Positions 29,266 through 38,341 of a stretch of 64,000 nucleotides of DNA are shown one piece after another. Each line of letters begins with the position of its first letter. Within the stretch, counting starts at the first letter, position 1. The translations under genes were made by a program, and so were the position numbers. The notes under the pieces are model-generated. The model searched no databases. It was not told the origin of the DNA and worked only from the letters and a program-made list of their open reading frames with translations. The stretch spans positions 3,391,501 through 3,455,500 of the forward strand of contig JADJEE010000012.1 in the NCBI GenBank assembly GCA_016709225.1, written 5' to 3'. The DNA comes from Deltaproteobacteria bacterium (lineage in GTDB: Bacteria > Myxococcota_A > Polyangia > Nannocystales > Nannocystaceae).

Positions 29266-29979
29266 TCACGGCGCGCGCACGCCGGTGTCCGTCCGTGGCA
29301 GGGCATCGAACTCGGCGGCCAACTCCTGCGCAGCGCGCTCGTAGGCGACGGCCTTGCGCAGGCGTCGATGGCCTGCGATCGCAGCACCGCACACGAACGC
29401 GAACACGACACCGGCGACCACGGCGGCACGGCGCTGGCGCTCGGCGCGACGCTCGACGCGGCCGAACACGCCGCCTTCGCGGACCGCGGCGGCGGTGTCG
29501 ATGTAGATCACCCCGACGCGCGGTCGCGCCACCGGCAGGCGCGCGTCGACGCGCGCCCGCTCGGCGCGGTCGAGGCCGGCCGGCGTCGTGTGGCCCATGT
29601 GGGTGACGAGGCCCAGCTCGGGTGCGGCGCGGAAGTCGATCTCGGGGTCGATCACGAGCCGGTGGATCTCGGTGCCACGCACGATCGGGAGCGGCAGCAC
29701 GCCCTGTGCGAGCACGGTCGCCAGCGGCAGGCTCGCATGCAGGTGGCCGCTGGCGTCCGGGGTCAGCGCGACGATCCGTCCTTCGTCGTCGCGCACCGGC
29801 GCATCGTCGGAGCTCGCAGCCGCCGGGAGCGGCACGGCGAGCGCGAGCGCCTCACCGACGTGTGCACGCGAGGGGATGCACTCCACCCGGACGGTCTCGT
29901 CGACCACGGCGACGTGGTGGTGCGCCTCCGCGGCGATCTCCGGCTGCGCGAGCGCCAGCCACCAGCACGCGGCGTTCAT
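29266..29979 (-). CDS. Exported single-pass membrane protein, hypothetical
   Basis: 237 aa from the ATG at 29979, which overlaps the stop of the upstream membrane-protein gene (ATGA). The short N-terminal hydrophobic stretch (MNAACWWLALAQPEIAAEA) looks like a signal peptide. A beta-rich exported domain follows, containing IVRGTEIHRLVIDPEIDF and GHTTPAG. A transmembrane helix at about 188-207 (AAVVAGVVFAFVCGAAIAG) leads to a short helical cytoplasmic tail. No family recognised. The coupling to a multi-pass partner suggests a two-component membrane complex. Confidence 0.65.
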   Translation of the reverse strand: MNAACWWLALAQPEIAAEAHHHVAVVDETVRVECIPSRAHVGEALALAVPLPAAASSDDAPVRDDEGRIVALTPDASGHLHASLPLATVLAQGVLPLPIVRGTEIHRLVIDPEIDFRAAPELGLVTHMGHTTPAGLDRAERARVDARLPVARPRVGVIYIDTAAAVREGGVFGRVERRAERQRRAAVVAGVVFAFVCGAAIAGHRRLRKAVAYERAAQELAAEFDALPRTDTGVRAP

Positions 29980-30624
29980 CGACCCACCACGCGGTCGATG
30001 CCGCTGTCGAAGACGGTGTTCTCGGGCAGGATCGGCGACGCCATCGCCACGAACTGCAGCATCGCGGCCAGCTGCACGAACACCGTCACCGACAGTGGGA
30101 TCGCGAGCAGGCCGCGGTTCATCTCGGCCGGGGCACGCACCACCGTGCTGCGCGCAAACGTCACGACCGCGACCACCAGCGCCGCGATCGCCGAGCCCAT
30201 GCCGAGGTAGGGCCCGGCCCACGAGCTGGTGTGGTAGTAGAGCGCGACCAGCGGGGACATCACCGCCAGCACCAGCGTGCCGGCGAACAACGAGGTCGCG
30301 AACGACAGCAGCAGCTCCCGCGCGGATGATCCGTGGGCGCCCAGCCGCAGGGCCAGCAGTCCGGCGGGGATGGCCGAGAGCGCCGAGAGCAGGACGACCA
30401 TCGGCACCTTGTAGGCGTTGCCGAGTGCGAGGACGATCGACGAGCTGCCGGCCGCCAGGGCCCCAGATGGCCGCGAACACCAGCGCGGCCAGGGTTGCGG
30501 CGATCGTGAATTGGGTACGTTGGGCGGGACCTTCGTACTCGACCCGTTGGCCGACGGCCAGCTGCAGCAGATTCGACATGAGCGAGAGTGCGGACGACAT
30601 CGGGTCGGAGCGTCCCATCGCCAT
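29976..30624 (-). pseudogene. Multi-pass membrane protein (YIP1-like), frame broken near 30460
   Basis: Protein-like sequence starts around the ATG at 30624 or 30600 (MSSALSLMSNLLQLAVG) and continues through a first hydrophobic helix ending FAAIWG. It then resumes in another frame with LAAGSSSIVLALGNAYK and runs to 29976 through about four more hydrophobic helices (LLLSFATSLFAGTLVLAVM, AIAALVVAVVTFARS, VTVFVQLAAMLQFVAM). The switch is a +1 shift in the ggggccctgg run at about 30455-30470, so one extra base explains it. Topology resembles YIP1-family proteins. Either a real inactivating frameshift or a consensus error; the downstream coupled gene is intact. Confidence 0.65.
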
Positions 30625-30932
30625 GCGAAGCGGCCGTCGCAGTGCAGTCGCACGCGCGGCAAAGACCGGTGAAACCGCCATGAACCCCGATTGCGGCGGT
30701 TGTCGTCGAATCGGGACGGCAGGGCTTGTGTGGGCGTGCGCCCACGATGTGAGCCGCGATCGGTCGTCGAAGCGATGCATGCGGACTCGGAAGTCGAGGC
30801 CTCGATCGGTGTCGAATCGGTGTCGATCCTCGGCGGGCCCGCGCGTCGGCGTCGGCGGGTGACCGTCCCCCTTGCGTGCCAACCACTAGGCAAACGCGCC
30901 CGCCATCCGCGATACTACGTTGGCCCTTCACC
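30625..30932. other. Divergent intergenic region
   Basis: 308 bp between the membrane-protein operon and the VWA lipoprotein gene. I see no convincing gene. A TACGTT hexamer at 30916-30921, eleven bases before the VWA ATG, is a possible -10 element. The rest is GC-rich without clear repeats. In-frame starts at 30681 and farther upstream of the membrane protein add no domain sequence. Confidence 0.5.
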
Positions 30933-32168
30933 ATGGACTTCATGCGTTCGAACCTGCCCTCGACCGTGCTCGCACCGATGCTCCTCACCGCCTGCCCATC
31001 GGCCTCGCCCGATCAGGTCGGCGAGGACAGCGGCTCGTCGGGCATCGTGACGACGTCCCCGAGCGGCACGTCACTCTCGGGCACCGCATCGGCTTCGGAC
31101 ACCGGCAGCGGCAGCTCGGGCAGCTCGGCCGACAGCACCGACACCGACCTCAACTGCGGCGTGGTCGACTACGAGCTGCAGGCGGTGCCACCGAACGTCG
31201 TGCTCGTGCTCGACAAGTCCGGCAGCATGGTCAGCGACAACGATGTCGACGGCAACGGCGAGATGGACGGCTTCTGGGACCACGACGCCGATCCGATGAC
31301 CCCACCGATCTCGCGCTGGAACAGCCTCTACAACGTCGTCGAGTTCGTGGTCGACGGCTTCGACACCCAGATCAACTTCGGCGGGGTGCTGTTTCCGTCG
31401 CAGAACGCGACCAACCAGTACTCGGCCAACGCCTGCAAGGTCGCGACGACGCCGGAGATCCCGGTCGCGACCACGAACGCCGCGGCCATCCTCGCCGGCA
31501 TCCCCCCTGCGACCGCGACCACCGAGATCCAGGGCGCGACGCCGGCGACCGCGGGCATCCAGACCGCGCTCGATCACCTCGCGACCCTCGACCCCGAGGT
31601 GCCGAAGTTCCTCATCCTCGTGACCGACGGCGCCGCCAACTGCAGCGCCGACAATCCATCGCCGCCCGATCTGCTCGAGGTCTACGACGACAACCTCCCG
31701 GTCTTGGTCGGGTCGGCCTACACCGACCTCGGCGTGCCGACCTTCGTGGTCGGCATCGACATCGTCGATGCGCTGGCGGGCGTCGGCGCCGACGGGGTCC
31801 CCGAGGCCAACACGTTCGTCGAGCTGAACGCGGTCGCCGAGGCCGGCGGTAGACCGCAGCCCGGCAACGAGAAGTTCTTCAACACGGTCAACGAGCTGGA
31901 GCTCATGTCCGCGCTGGGCGAAATCGCCGGCGCCGTGGTGAGCTGCGTGATTCCCCTGGAACCGCCGCCGGACTACCCCGACTACGTCGAGGTCCAGGTC
32001 GGCGGCGTCGACATCCCGCGGGTCGATGACTGCAGCACCGAGGACGGCTGGGTCTTCAGCAACCCCGATGGGCCCTACGACTCGCTCGAGCTGTGCGGCA
32101 GCGCGTGCGATCAGCTCATCGCCGTCGGCACCGTCGATGCGACCTACGGCTGTCCGCCGGCCGGCTGA
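30933..32168 (+). CDS. VWA-domain lipoprotein
   Basis: 411 aa from the ATG at 30933; ATG 30942 is also possible. Signal peptide with lipobox LLTAC, then a Ser/Thr/Gly spacer of about 45 residues. The von Willebrand factor A-like domain has a MIDAS motif DKSGSM, then GATPATAGIQTAL and LVTDGAANCS. A C-terminal Cys-containing module follows (CSTEDGWVFSNPDGPYDSLELCG). VWA domains bind metal and protein ligands; the site is the outer envelope. It is strikingly similar over its whole length to the protein at 34508, so the pair arose by duplication around the gene at 32361. Confidence 0.88.
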   Translation: MDFMRSNLPSTVLAPMLLTACPSASPDQVGEDSGSSGIVTTSPSGTSLSGTASASDTGSGSSGSSADSTDTDLNCGVVDYELQAVPPNVVLVLDKSGSMVSDNDVDGNGEMDGFWDHDADPMTPPISRWNSLYNVVEFVVDGFDTQINFGGVLFPSQNATNQYSANACKVATTPEIPVATTNAAAILAGIPPATATTEIQGATPATAGIQTALDHLATLDPEVPKFLILVTDGAANCSADNPSPPDLLEVYDDNLPVLVGSAYTDLGVPTFVVGIDIVDALAGVGADGVPEANTFVELNAVAEAGGRPQPGNEKFFNTVNELELMSALGEIAGAVVSCVIPLEPPPDYPDYVEVQVGGVDIPRVDDCSTEDGWVFSNPDGPYDSLELCGSACDQLIAVGTVDATYGCPPAG

Positions 32169-32360
32169 TCCCGAGTTCGTGCGAAGGCCCCGCGCAGCCG
32201 CGACGGGGCGCCCACCAGTAGGCATTGCTCACCCAAGGACGTGCAGACCCGCGCGCACGTCGACCGCGAGCCAGCGGGCACTTCGAGAGACGAGCCGACG
32301 ACCATGCAACGCGATCCAATTTCCTTGGAGCCGACAACCGCCCGCGAATATCCTGACGCG

Positions 32361-34472
32361 ATGATGCGGACTCGTCTCGACTCGTTGCGACCCACGCCCG
32401 GTGCAGCGGCGCTGCTGGCCACCTTGTCGTTGGTGGCGTTGACGGGCTGCCCCGGTGGCGATGCCTCGGGTGTCACCTTCGGCACTGGCACCGAGGGCGG
32501 CAGTCTCACGGCGGGCGACTCGAGCTCGATCACGCTGAGCGGTGGCGAGACCACCACCGGCGGTGGCTCGAACTCCGCAGGCAGTGACAGCAGTGGTGCC
32601 GCCGTCGACACCAGCGGCGACAGTGGCCCCGGTGGCTGCACCGGCAACGCCGACTGTGCGGACGACCCGGGCGGGCCGGTGTGCGATCCAGCCAGCGGCA
32701 CCTGCGTGGCTTGCACGGCCGACGACGACCCGTGTACCGCGGGCAACTACTGCAACGACGCCGATCACACCTGCGTGCCGGGCTGCGCAAACGATGACGA
32801 CTGCGAAGGTGATCTGACCTGCAACGTCGCGACCCACGGCTGCGAAGGCTGCACGATGGACAGCGAATGCGCCGCCGGCTTCGTCTGTGACACCGGCGCT
32901 TGCGTGCCGGGCTGCAACGATCAGCAGGCCTGTCCCAACGGTCTCGCGTGCTGCTCGAACGAGTGCATCGACATCGCGGTCGACGTCGCCCACTGTGGCG
33001 GCTGCGACTCGCCGTGTGCGCCCGACCATGCCACCGCCGACTGCAGCGGTGGCGTCTGCGGCGTCGGTAGCTGCGACAACGGCTACGAGGACTGCAACGG
33101 CGCCGCCAACGACGGCTGTGAGGTCTCCGGTGCCTGCGCCTGCGCGCCGAACCAGCAGTACGCTTGCTACACCGGCCCGATGGGCACCCAGAACGTCGGG
33201 ATGTGTGCCGACGGCGTGCAGACCTGCAACGCCCAGGGCACCGCGCTCGGCCCCTGCGTGGGCCAGGTGCTGCCGGGGATCGAGCTCTGCAACAGCGGCG
33301 CCGACGAGAACTGCGATGGCACCACCGACGAAGACCCCGACTTCGACGGCGACGGCTGGACGCAGTGCGGCGGTGACTGCTGCGACGAGATCGGCATCGG
33401 CTGCCTGGCGCCGGAGCTGGTCAACCCCGGCGCGTTCGAGTTCGGCGGCAACACCGTCGATGACGACTGCGACGGCACCACCGACAACGTGGTGCCGACC
33501 TGCGACGCCGGCATCGCGAGCAACACCGCGAGCGCCGACAACTACGCGCGCGCGATCGATCTATGCCAGTTCACCGACTTGAACCCGGCCGATCCCGCCG
33601 ATCGCACGTGGGGCGTCATCAACGGCACCGCCGCGCTGCGTCGCGCGGACGGTACGGCGAACCCGGCGGCCAATTCCCGCTCGGTGCGATCCGGCTTCGG
33701 CACCGTCATCACGCCGCAGTACGGCGCGCGACTTGCGGTGCTGTCGTCGGGCACGGCCGCGGACAGCAACGATGCCAACCCCGCGTTCACCGCGTTCCAG
33801 GAGGGCCAGGACATGCTCGTGACGAGCGGGTTCCCGGCTGACTGGTTGGCCGCCAACGGCAACACGCTGCCCAACGTTCCGGGCTGCCCGGCGCTCAACG
33901 GCAATCAGGCCAACGACCCGATGATGCTCACGCTCGACGTGCGCGTGCCGACCAACGCGCAGTCGTTCTCCGTGATGATGTACTTCTTCTCGGCCGAGTA
34001 CCCCGAGTACGTCTGCACCGCCTTCAACGACTTCTTCGTCGCGCTGGTCGACTCGACCAACGCGACCAATCCGGCCGACGGCAACATCGCGATCTACGAC
34101 GACGGCATCACCCAGTGGCCGGTCGGCGTGAACATCCTCGAGGCAGCGAACGGCTTGTTCACGCAGTGCAGCAACGGCGCGATCTCGCAGTGCGGACTCG
34201 GTGGTGCCTACGCCGGCTGCACGGCCACCAACGAGCTGTCCGGTACTGGCTTCGACACCATGGGCGCCACGCTGCAGTCTTGCGGCTACAACGGCCGCTA
34301 CGGCGGCGGCACCGGCTGGCTGCAGATGAGCGGCAACGTCACGCCCGGTGAGGTGATGACGCTGCGCTTCGCGATCTGGGACACGAGCGACGGCATCTAC
34401 GACTCGCTGGTGCTGCTCGACGACTTCCAGTGGTCGGTCGACGCGTCCGAGCCCGGCGTCCAGCCGGGTTGA
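32361..34472 (+). CDS. MopE-like/choice-of-anchor L lipoprotein
   Basis: 703 aa from the ATG at 32361, with a TATCCT box six bases upstream. Signal peptide with lipobox ALTGC, then a Ser/Gly-rich spacer. A Cys-rich region of EGF/Dickkopf-like repeats follows (CVACTADDDPCTAGNYC, CCSNECIDIAVDVAHCGGC). Next is a MopE-type motif (ELCNSGADENCDGTTDED, later DDDCDGTTD) that binds copper or calcium in relatives. The C-terminal ~320 residues are a choice-of-anchor L domain (NYARAIDLC, FNDFFVALVD). Predicted to be a surface adhesion or matrix protein. It lies between two paralogous VWA lipoproteins on the same strand. Confidence 0.88.
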   Translation: MMRTRLDSLRPTPGAAALLATLSLVALTGCPGGDASGVTFGTGTEGGSLTAGDSSSITLSGGETTTGGGSNSAGSDSSGAAVDTSGDSGPGGCTGNADCADDPGGPVCDPASGTCVACTADDDPCTAGNYCNDADHTCVPGCANDDDCEGDLTCNVATHGCEGCTMDSECAAGFVCDTGACVPGCNDQQACPNGLACCSNECIDIAVDVAHCGGCDSPCAPDHATADCSGGVCGVGSCDNGYEDCNGAANDGCEVSGACACAPNQQYACYTGPMGTQNVGMCADGVQTCNAQGTALGPCVGQVLPGIELCNSGADENCDGTTDEDPDFDGDGWTQCGGDCCDEIGIGCLAPELVNPGAFEFGGNTVDDDCDGTTDNVVPTCDAGIASNTASADNYARAIDLCQFTDLNPADPADRTWGVINGTAALRRADGTANPAANSRSVRSGFGTVITPQYGARLAVLSSGTAADSNDANPAFTAFQEGQDMLVTSGFPADWLAANGNTLPNVPGCPALNGNQANDPMMLTLDVRVPTNAQSFSVMMYFFSAEYPEYVCTAFNDFFVALVDSTNATNPADGNIAIYDDGITQWPVGVNILEAANGLFTQCSNGAISQCGLGGAYAGCTATNELSGTGFDTMGATLQSCGYNGRYGGGTGWLQMSGNVTPGEVMTLRFAIWDTSDGIYDSLVLLDDFQWSVDASEPGVQPG

Positions 34473-34507
34473 TCGAACGGCGGATTCTCCACGCGAAAGC
34501 CACGACC

Positions 34508-35827
34508 ATGAACATGTACCTGCGCCCCCGCTCCGTCCGCCCCTTCGCTCCGCTGCTCGCCGCGCTCGCGCTGTCGGCCGCGTGCAAGGAAGAGACCCCG
34601 CCCGAAGAGACCGAAGAGACCGCGTCGGGCGGCATCCACGAGACCGTGAGCGCGGGTAGTAGCGACTCCTCGGATACCGCGTCGACGACCGCGTCGACGA
34701 CGGCGTCCGGCAGCGACAGCAGCACCGGCGCCACCGCCACCAGCACGGCCGACTCGAGCGGCGGCTCGTCGTCCGCGACCACCGCGAGCACCAGCGACAC
34801 TGCAAACGACAGCGGGAGCGGTAGCAGCAGCGGCGGTGCGGTGGTGCCGTGTGACGTCGCGATGGCGACGCTCGCACCCTTGCCGCCGAACATCATGCTG
34901 GTGCTCGACAAGTCGGGCAGCATGGTCAGCAACTCGTGGGATCACGACGGCAACGCCGGGACCCCGCCGATCACCCGCTGGGACAGCCTCTACCAGGTGG
35001 TCGACTTCGTGGTCTCGACCTTCGACGCGCAGATCAACTTCGGCGTCACGCTGTTCCCCGCGGTCAACGCCACCGCGACCTACAACGCCAACGCCTGCAC
35101 GATGTCGAACGCGCCGGAGATCCCGGTCGCGCCGATGAACCAGAACGCGATCCTGGCGGGCATCCCCGCCGCGGCCGCCACCGACATCTACGGCGGCACG
35201 CCGGCCACAGCCGGCATCACGCTCGCGCGTGACAACCTCGTGGGCTTGAATCCGCAGAACCCCCGCGCGATCGTCTTCGTGACCGACGGTGCCGCCAACT
35301 GCAGCGCCACCGCGGCGAACAACTTCCAGCGCTTCGAGGTCTACGACGCACAGCTCCCGATCGTGGTGGGTGACGCGTGGACCGACGACGAGATCCCCAC
35401 GTACGTGGTCGGTATCGATGCGGTCGATGCGGTCTCGGCGGTCACGAACGACGGCTTCCCGGACTCGACCAACACCTACGACGCGCTCAACGAGGTCGCC
35501 CAGGCCGGCGGCAAGCCCAACATGGGCACCGAGCAGTTCTACCAGACGACCAACCAAAACGAGCTGCAGGACGCGTTGCAAGAGATCATCGATGACGCCC
35601 TGAGTTGCGTCGTGCCGCTGTCGCCCCAGCCGGCGTTCCCCGATCTCCTGCAGGTCGTGATCGAGGACATGGACGTGCCCGCGGTGATGGACTGCGCGAC
35701 CGAGGACGGCTGGGTCTATACCAACCCGGGCGGGCCCTACGACGCCATCGAGCTGTGCGGCAGCTGGTGCGACGCGCTCAAGATGTCGGGTGCGGTGACC
35801 GCCGAGTACTACTGCGACGCCGGCTGA
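34508..35827 (+). CDS. VWA-domain lipoprotein, paralogue of the 30933 protein
   Basis: 439 aa from the ATG at 34508. Signal peptide with lipobox LSAAC, then a Glu/Thr-rich and Ser/Thr-rich spacer of about 80 residues. The VWA domain has DKSGSM, followed by TPPITRWDSLYQVVDFVV and VTDGAANCS, each shared with the protein at 30933, then the same Cys module (DCATEDGWVYTNPGGPYD). The start is 35 bases after the anchor-L gene, so the three are likely one transcription unit. The 3' end overlaps the convergent histidine kinase gene by 19 bases. Confidence 0.88.
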   Translation: MNMYLRPRSVRPFAPLLAALALSAACKEETPPEETEETASGGIHETVSAGSSDSSDTASTTASTTASGSDSSTGATATSTADSSGGSSSATTASTSDTANDSGSGSSSGGAVVPCDVAMATLAPLPPNIMLVLDKSGSMVSNSWDHDGNAGTPPITRWDSLYQVVDFVVSTFDAQINFGVTLFPAVNATATYNANACTMSNAPEIPVAPMNQNAILAGIPAAAATDIYGGTPATAGITLARDNLVGLNPQNPRAIVFVTDGAANCSATAANNFQRFEVYDAQLPIVVGDAWTDDEIPTYVVGIDAVDAVSAVTNDGFPDSTNTYDALNEVAQAGGKPNMGTEQFYQTTNQNELQDALQEIIDDALSCVVPLSPQPAFPDLLQVVIEDMDVPAVMDCATEDGWVYTNPGGPYDAIELCGSWCDALKMSGAVTAEYYCDAG

Positions 35828-37263
35828 GCGCGCGGTAGCTCGATGACGAAGGTGCTGCCGGCGCCGAGCTTCGATCGGACGCTCGCGTGGCCGCCGTGCG
35901 CCTCTGCGATCGCCCGTACGAGCGCGAGGCCGAGGCCGGAGCCGAGACCGATGCCGTGGCCCGCGTGTCGCTTGGAGTAGAAGCGGTCGAACACCCGCGG
36001 CAGATCATCGTCGGTGATGCCGGGGCCGTCATCGGTCACCGCGATCGCGATGGTCTCGCCGCAGCGGACTTCCACGATCACGCGCGACTTCGCAAATGAC
36101 AGCGCGTTGTCGATGAGGTTGCGGACGGCGGTCTCGATGCCGAGTGGCACCACGCTCGCGATGCAGGCGCCGTCGCCGACGATGCTGTGGTGCAGCTCGA
36201 CGCCGCCGTAGCGCACGTCTTCGGCCATGCTGTGGCAGATGCCGGCGACCATGCCCGTGAGGTCGGTGGCCTCGCGCGGCTCGTCGCCCAGGCCCGCCTC
36301 CGCTCGCGCGAGCTCGAGGAACTGGTGGACCAGGCGATCGAGCCGCTCGCCGGCGCGGGCGACCGAGTCGGCGAGCTTGCGGGTGCGATCGGCATCGTCG
36401 GGCTTGTGCTGCAGCGCCTCGGCGGCACCGCGGATCGCCGCGACGGGGTTCTTGAGCTCGTGCGCGAGGTCGGCCAGCGCGGCCTCGTGGGCGCGCGCGT
36501 GGCCGCGGATCTCGGTGATCAGGCGGTTGAGAGCGCCGGTCAGCTCGCCGAACTCGTCCTTGCGCGTCAGCTCGAGCGCGTCGCCACGCGACAGCGCGGC
36601 GACCTGCTCGAGTGCCTGCGCGCGCAGCCGCTCGAGCGGCAGCACCATGCGCCAGCCCAGCCACCACGCCAGCACGAACGCACAGGGCACGATGATGAGC
36701 GTGAGCTTGATGAGCTGGTAGCGCAGGTCGTAGAGCGCTCGAATCGCGCGACGGCTGGCGTCCTGCGCGTGGATGATCGCCACCACGCGGCCGTTCCGCA
36801 CGATCGGTGCGGCTGCGTGGCACTCGAGCAGGCGCCCGCCGGTCGACGACGTGCAGCCGCCCTCGGCGACGCCCGCGAAGGCACGGCCGACCTCGGCGCG
36901 CGTCGTCAGCGGGCCGAGCTCGGCGTCGAACTCGTCGAGCGTCGGTGCGCCATCGGGACCGAAGAAGACCTCGCCGAACTGCGAGGGCGCGCCGCTCTCG
37001 TGGCGGTCGGCGGCTGCGAGCACGCGCCCGTCAGGCCCCACCCGCCGCAGTCGCACGCCGTGTCGGCTCGCAATCGCCTCGAGCGCATCGGGGTCCGCCG
37101 CGGCCTCGCTGGCCGCGAGCGCAGTGGCCTCGCGCATGCGGTCGCCGACGCCGGACTCGAACACGCTCGCGAACGCCACCATCACCAGCGGCAGCACGGC
37201 CACGAGCAGTGTGATCGCGAACGCCCGCACCCGCAGCGAGCGCCACGACCAGCTCGGCGTCAC
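35809..37263 (-). CDS. Membrane sensor histidine kinase
   Basis: 484 aa from a GTG at 37263 that overlaps the stop of the response-regulator gene. First transmembrane helix at ~14-34, a periplasmic sensor region at ~35-183 with two Cys (137, 148) that could form a disulfide, second helix at ~184-204, a HAMP-like linker, the HisKA box ADLAHELKNP with phospho-accepting His268, and an HATPase_c domain with NLIDNAL, DDGPGI and GSGLGLAL. The layout resembles CreC/BaeS-type kinases. It phosphorylates the partner encoded just upstream. The signal is unknown. Confidence 0.95.
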   Translation of the reverse strand: MTPSWSWRSLRVRAFAITLLVAVLPLVMVAFASVFESGVGDRMREATALAASEAAADPDALEAIASRHGVRLRRVGPDGRVLAAADRHESGAPSQFGEVFFGPDGAPTLDEFDAELGPLTTRAEVGRAFAGVAEGGCTSSTGGRLLECHAAAPIVRNGRVVAIIHAQDASRRAIRALYDLRYQLIKLTLIIVPCAFVLAWWLGWRMVLPLERLRAQALEQVAALSRGDALELTRKDEFGELTGALNRLITEIRGHARAHEAALADLAHELKNPVAAIRGAAEALQHKPDDADRTRKLADSVARAGERLDRLVHQFLELARAEAGLGDEPREATDLTGMVAGICHSMAEDVRYGGVELHHSIVGDGACIASVVPLGIETAVRNLIDNALSFAKSRVIVEVRCGETIAIAVTDDGPGITDDDLPRVFDRFYSKRHAGHGIGLGSGLGLALVRAIAEAHGGHASVRSKLGAGSTFVIELPRAQPASQ

Positions 37264-37952
37264 ACATCCCTCCAGCGATAGCCGGCCCCGATCACGGTCT
37301 CGATGCGATCGAAGGCGGGGTCGAGTGCCTCGAGCTTGCGCCGCAGACGATTGACGTAGGTGTCGATGATGCGCGGCGCGACCACGCTACCGTCGCCGCG
37401 GATGCGCTCGAGCAGCGCGTCGCGCGAGAAGACCTGGCCCGGTCGCCGCGTGAGCACGTCGAGCAGTCGCAGCTCGGTCATGGTGGTCTCGACCGCCTGG
37501 CTGCGCCAGCGCACCTCGAGCCGCGCGTCGTCGATCTCGAGCTCGCCGATGCGGCGGGCGGCAGCCACCGCTTCGTCGCCGCGGCGCAGCGCCTGCCGCC
37601 GCAGCAACGCGGCGATGCGGCTCAGCAGCACGCGATTGGAGAATGGCTTGGTCACGTAGTCGTCGGCGCCGAGCTCGAGGCCCAGCGCCTCGTCGATCTC
37701 GTCGTCACGGGCGGTCAGCACCAGGATCGGCAGCGCGTCGCCGCGTGCCCGCAGGTTGCGCACCAGCGCGAAGCCGTCGAGCCGCGGCATGTTCACGTCG
37801 GTGATGAGCAGGTCGATGCCGCCGCGCTCGCAGGCCTCGAGCGCCGCACGGCCGTCGCCCACCGGCACCACCTCGTGGCCGGCGTCGCCGATCGCCACCC
37901 CCAGGACCTGCAGGAGGGCTTCGTCGTCGTCGGCGAGGAGGATGCGCGCCAT
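37260..37952 (-). CDS. OmpR-family response regulator
   Basis: 230 aa from the ATG at 37952. Receiver domain at 1-118 with acidic pocket ADDDE, phospho-acceptor Asp52 (TDVNMP), switch Thr80 (LVLTARDD) and Lys102 (TKPF). The C-terminal winged helix (~130-230) has the recognition segment RIIDTYVNRLRRKLE and ends with GAGYRW, typical of OmpR/PhoB. It is first in the two-gene unit with the histidine kinase (GTGA overlap). A DNA-binding transcription factor; targets unknown. Confidence 0.95.
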   Translation of the reverse strand: MARILLADDDEALLQVLGVAIGDAGHEVVPVGDGRAALEACERGGIDLLITDVNMPRLDGFALVRNLRARGDALPILVLTARDDEIDEALGLELGADDYVTKPFSNRVLLSRIAALLRRQALRRGDEAVAAARRIGELEIDDARLEVRWRSQAVETTMTELRLLDVLTRRPGQVFSRDALLERIRGDGSVVAPRIIDTYVNRLRRKLEALDPAFDRIETVIGAGYRWRDV

Positions 37953-38014
37953 GGCGCGCGCGATCGTAGCAGGGATGCGACGCGCGGACAGGCCACACCC
38001 CGAGCGCAGGCGCC

Positions 38015-38314
38015 CTAGGGCACGCGGCCGTCGTCGCGCGGCGGGTCCTCGCCGGCCGCGTTCGACTCGGCCAGCTCGCGCTTGTACGTGCGTGCCGCTC
38101 GGACGACGGCCTTGCTCGCGGCGCCGATGCCCAGCAACACACCGATGATCGAGGTCCACGGCGACCAGTGCGTCACGTTGCGCTCGAGCCATAGCGCCCC
38201 GATCGCGCAGATCGTGATCGCGACCGCCATCTCGATGCCGACCGAGGCCGCGTCGGTATAGCGAAACCACACCGCTCGCTTGGGCGGAGTGCGCGGCTCG
38301 GGTGCGGGCGACAT
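38015..38314 (-). CDS. AtpI-like small membrane protein
   Basis: 99 aa with a Pro-rich cytoplasmic start and two hydrophobic helices (VGIEMAVAITICAIGALWL and SIIGVLLGIGAASKAVV). The arrangement and the Gly-rich second helix match AtpI/ATPase_gene1 (PF09527) proteins, which assist F0F1-ATPase c-ring assembly or Mg/Ca transport. No atp genes are nearby, unlike its usual context. It lies 62 bp upstream of the response regulator on the same strand. Confidence 0.65.
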   Translation of the reverse strand: MSPAPEPRTPPKRAVWFRYTDAASVGIEMAVAITICAIGALWLERNVTHWSPWTSIIGVLLGIGAASKAVVRAARTYKRELAESNAAGEDPPRDDGRVP

Positions 38315-38341
38315 CAGCGAGTGCAGTCTACCAGCGGGCGG

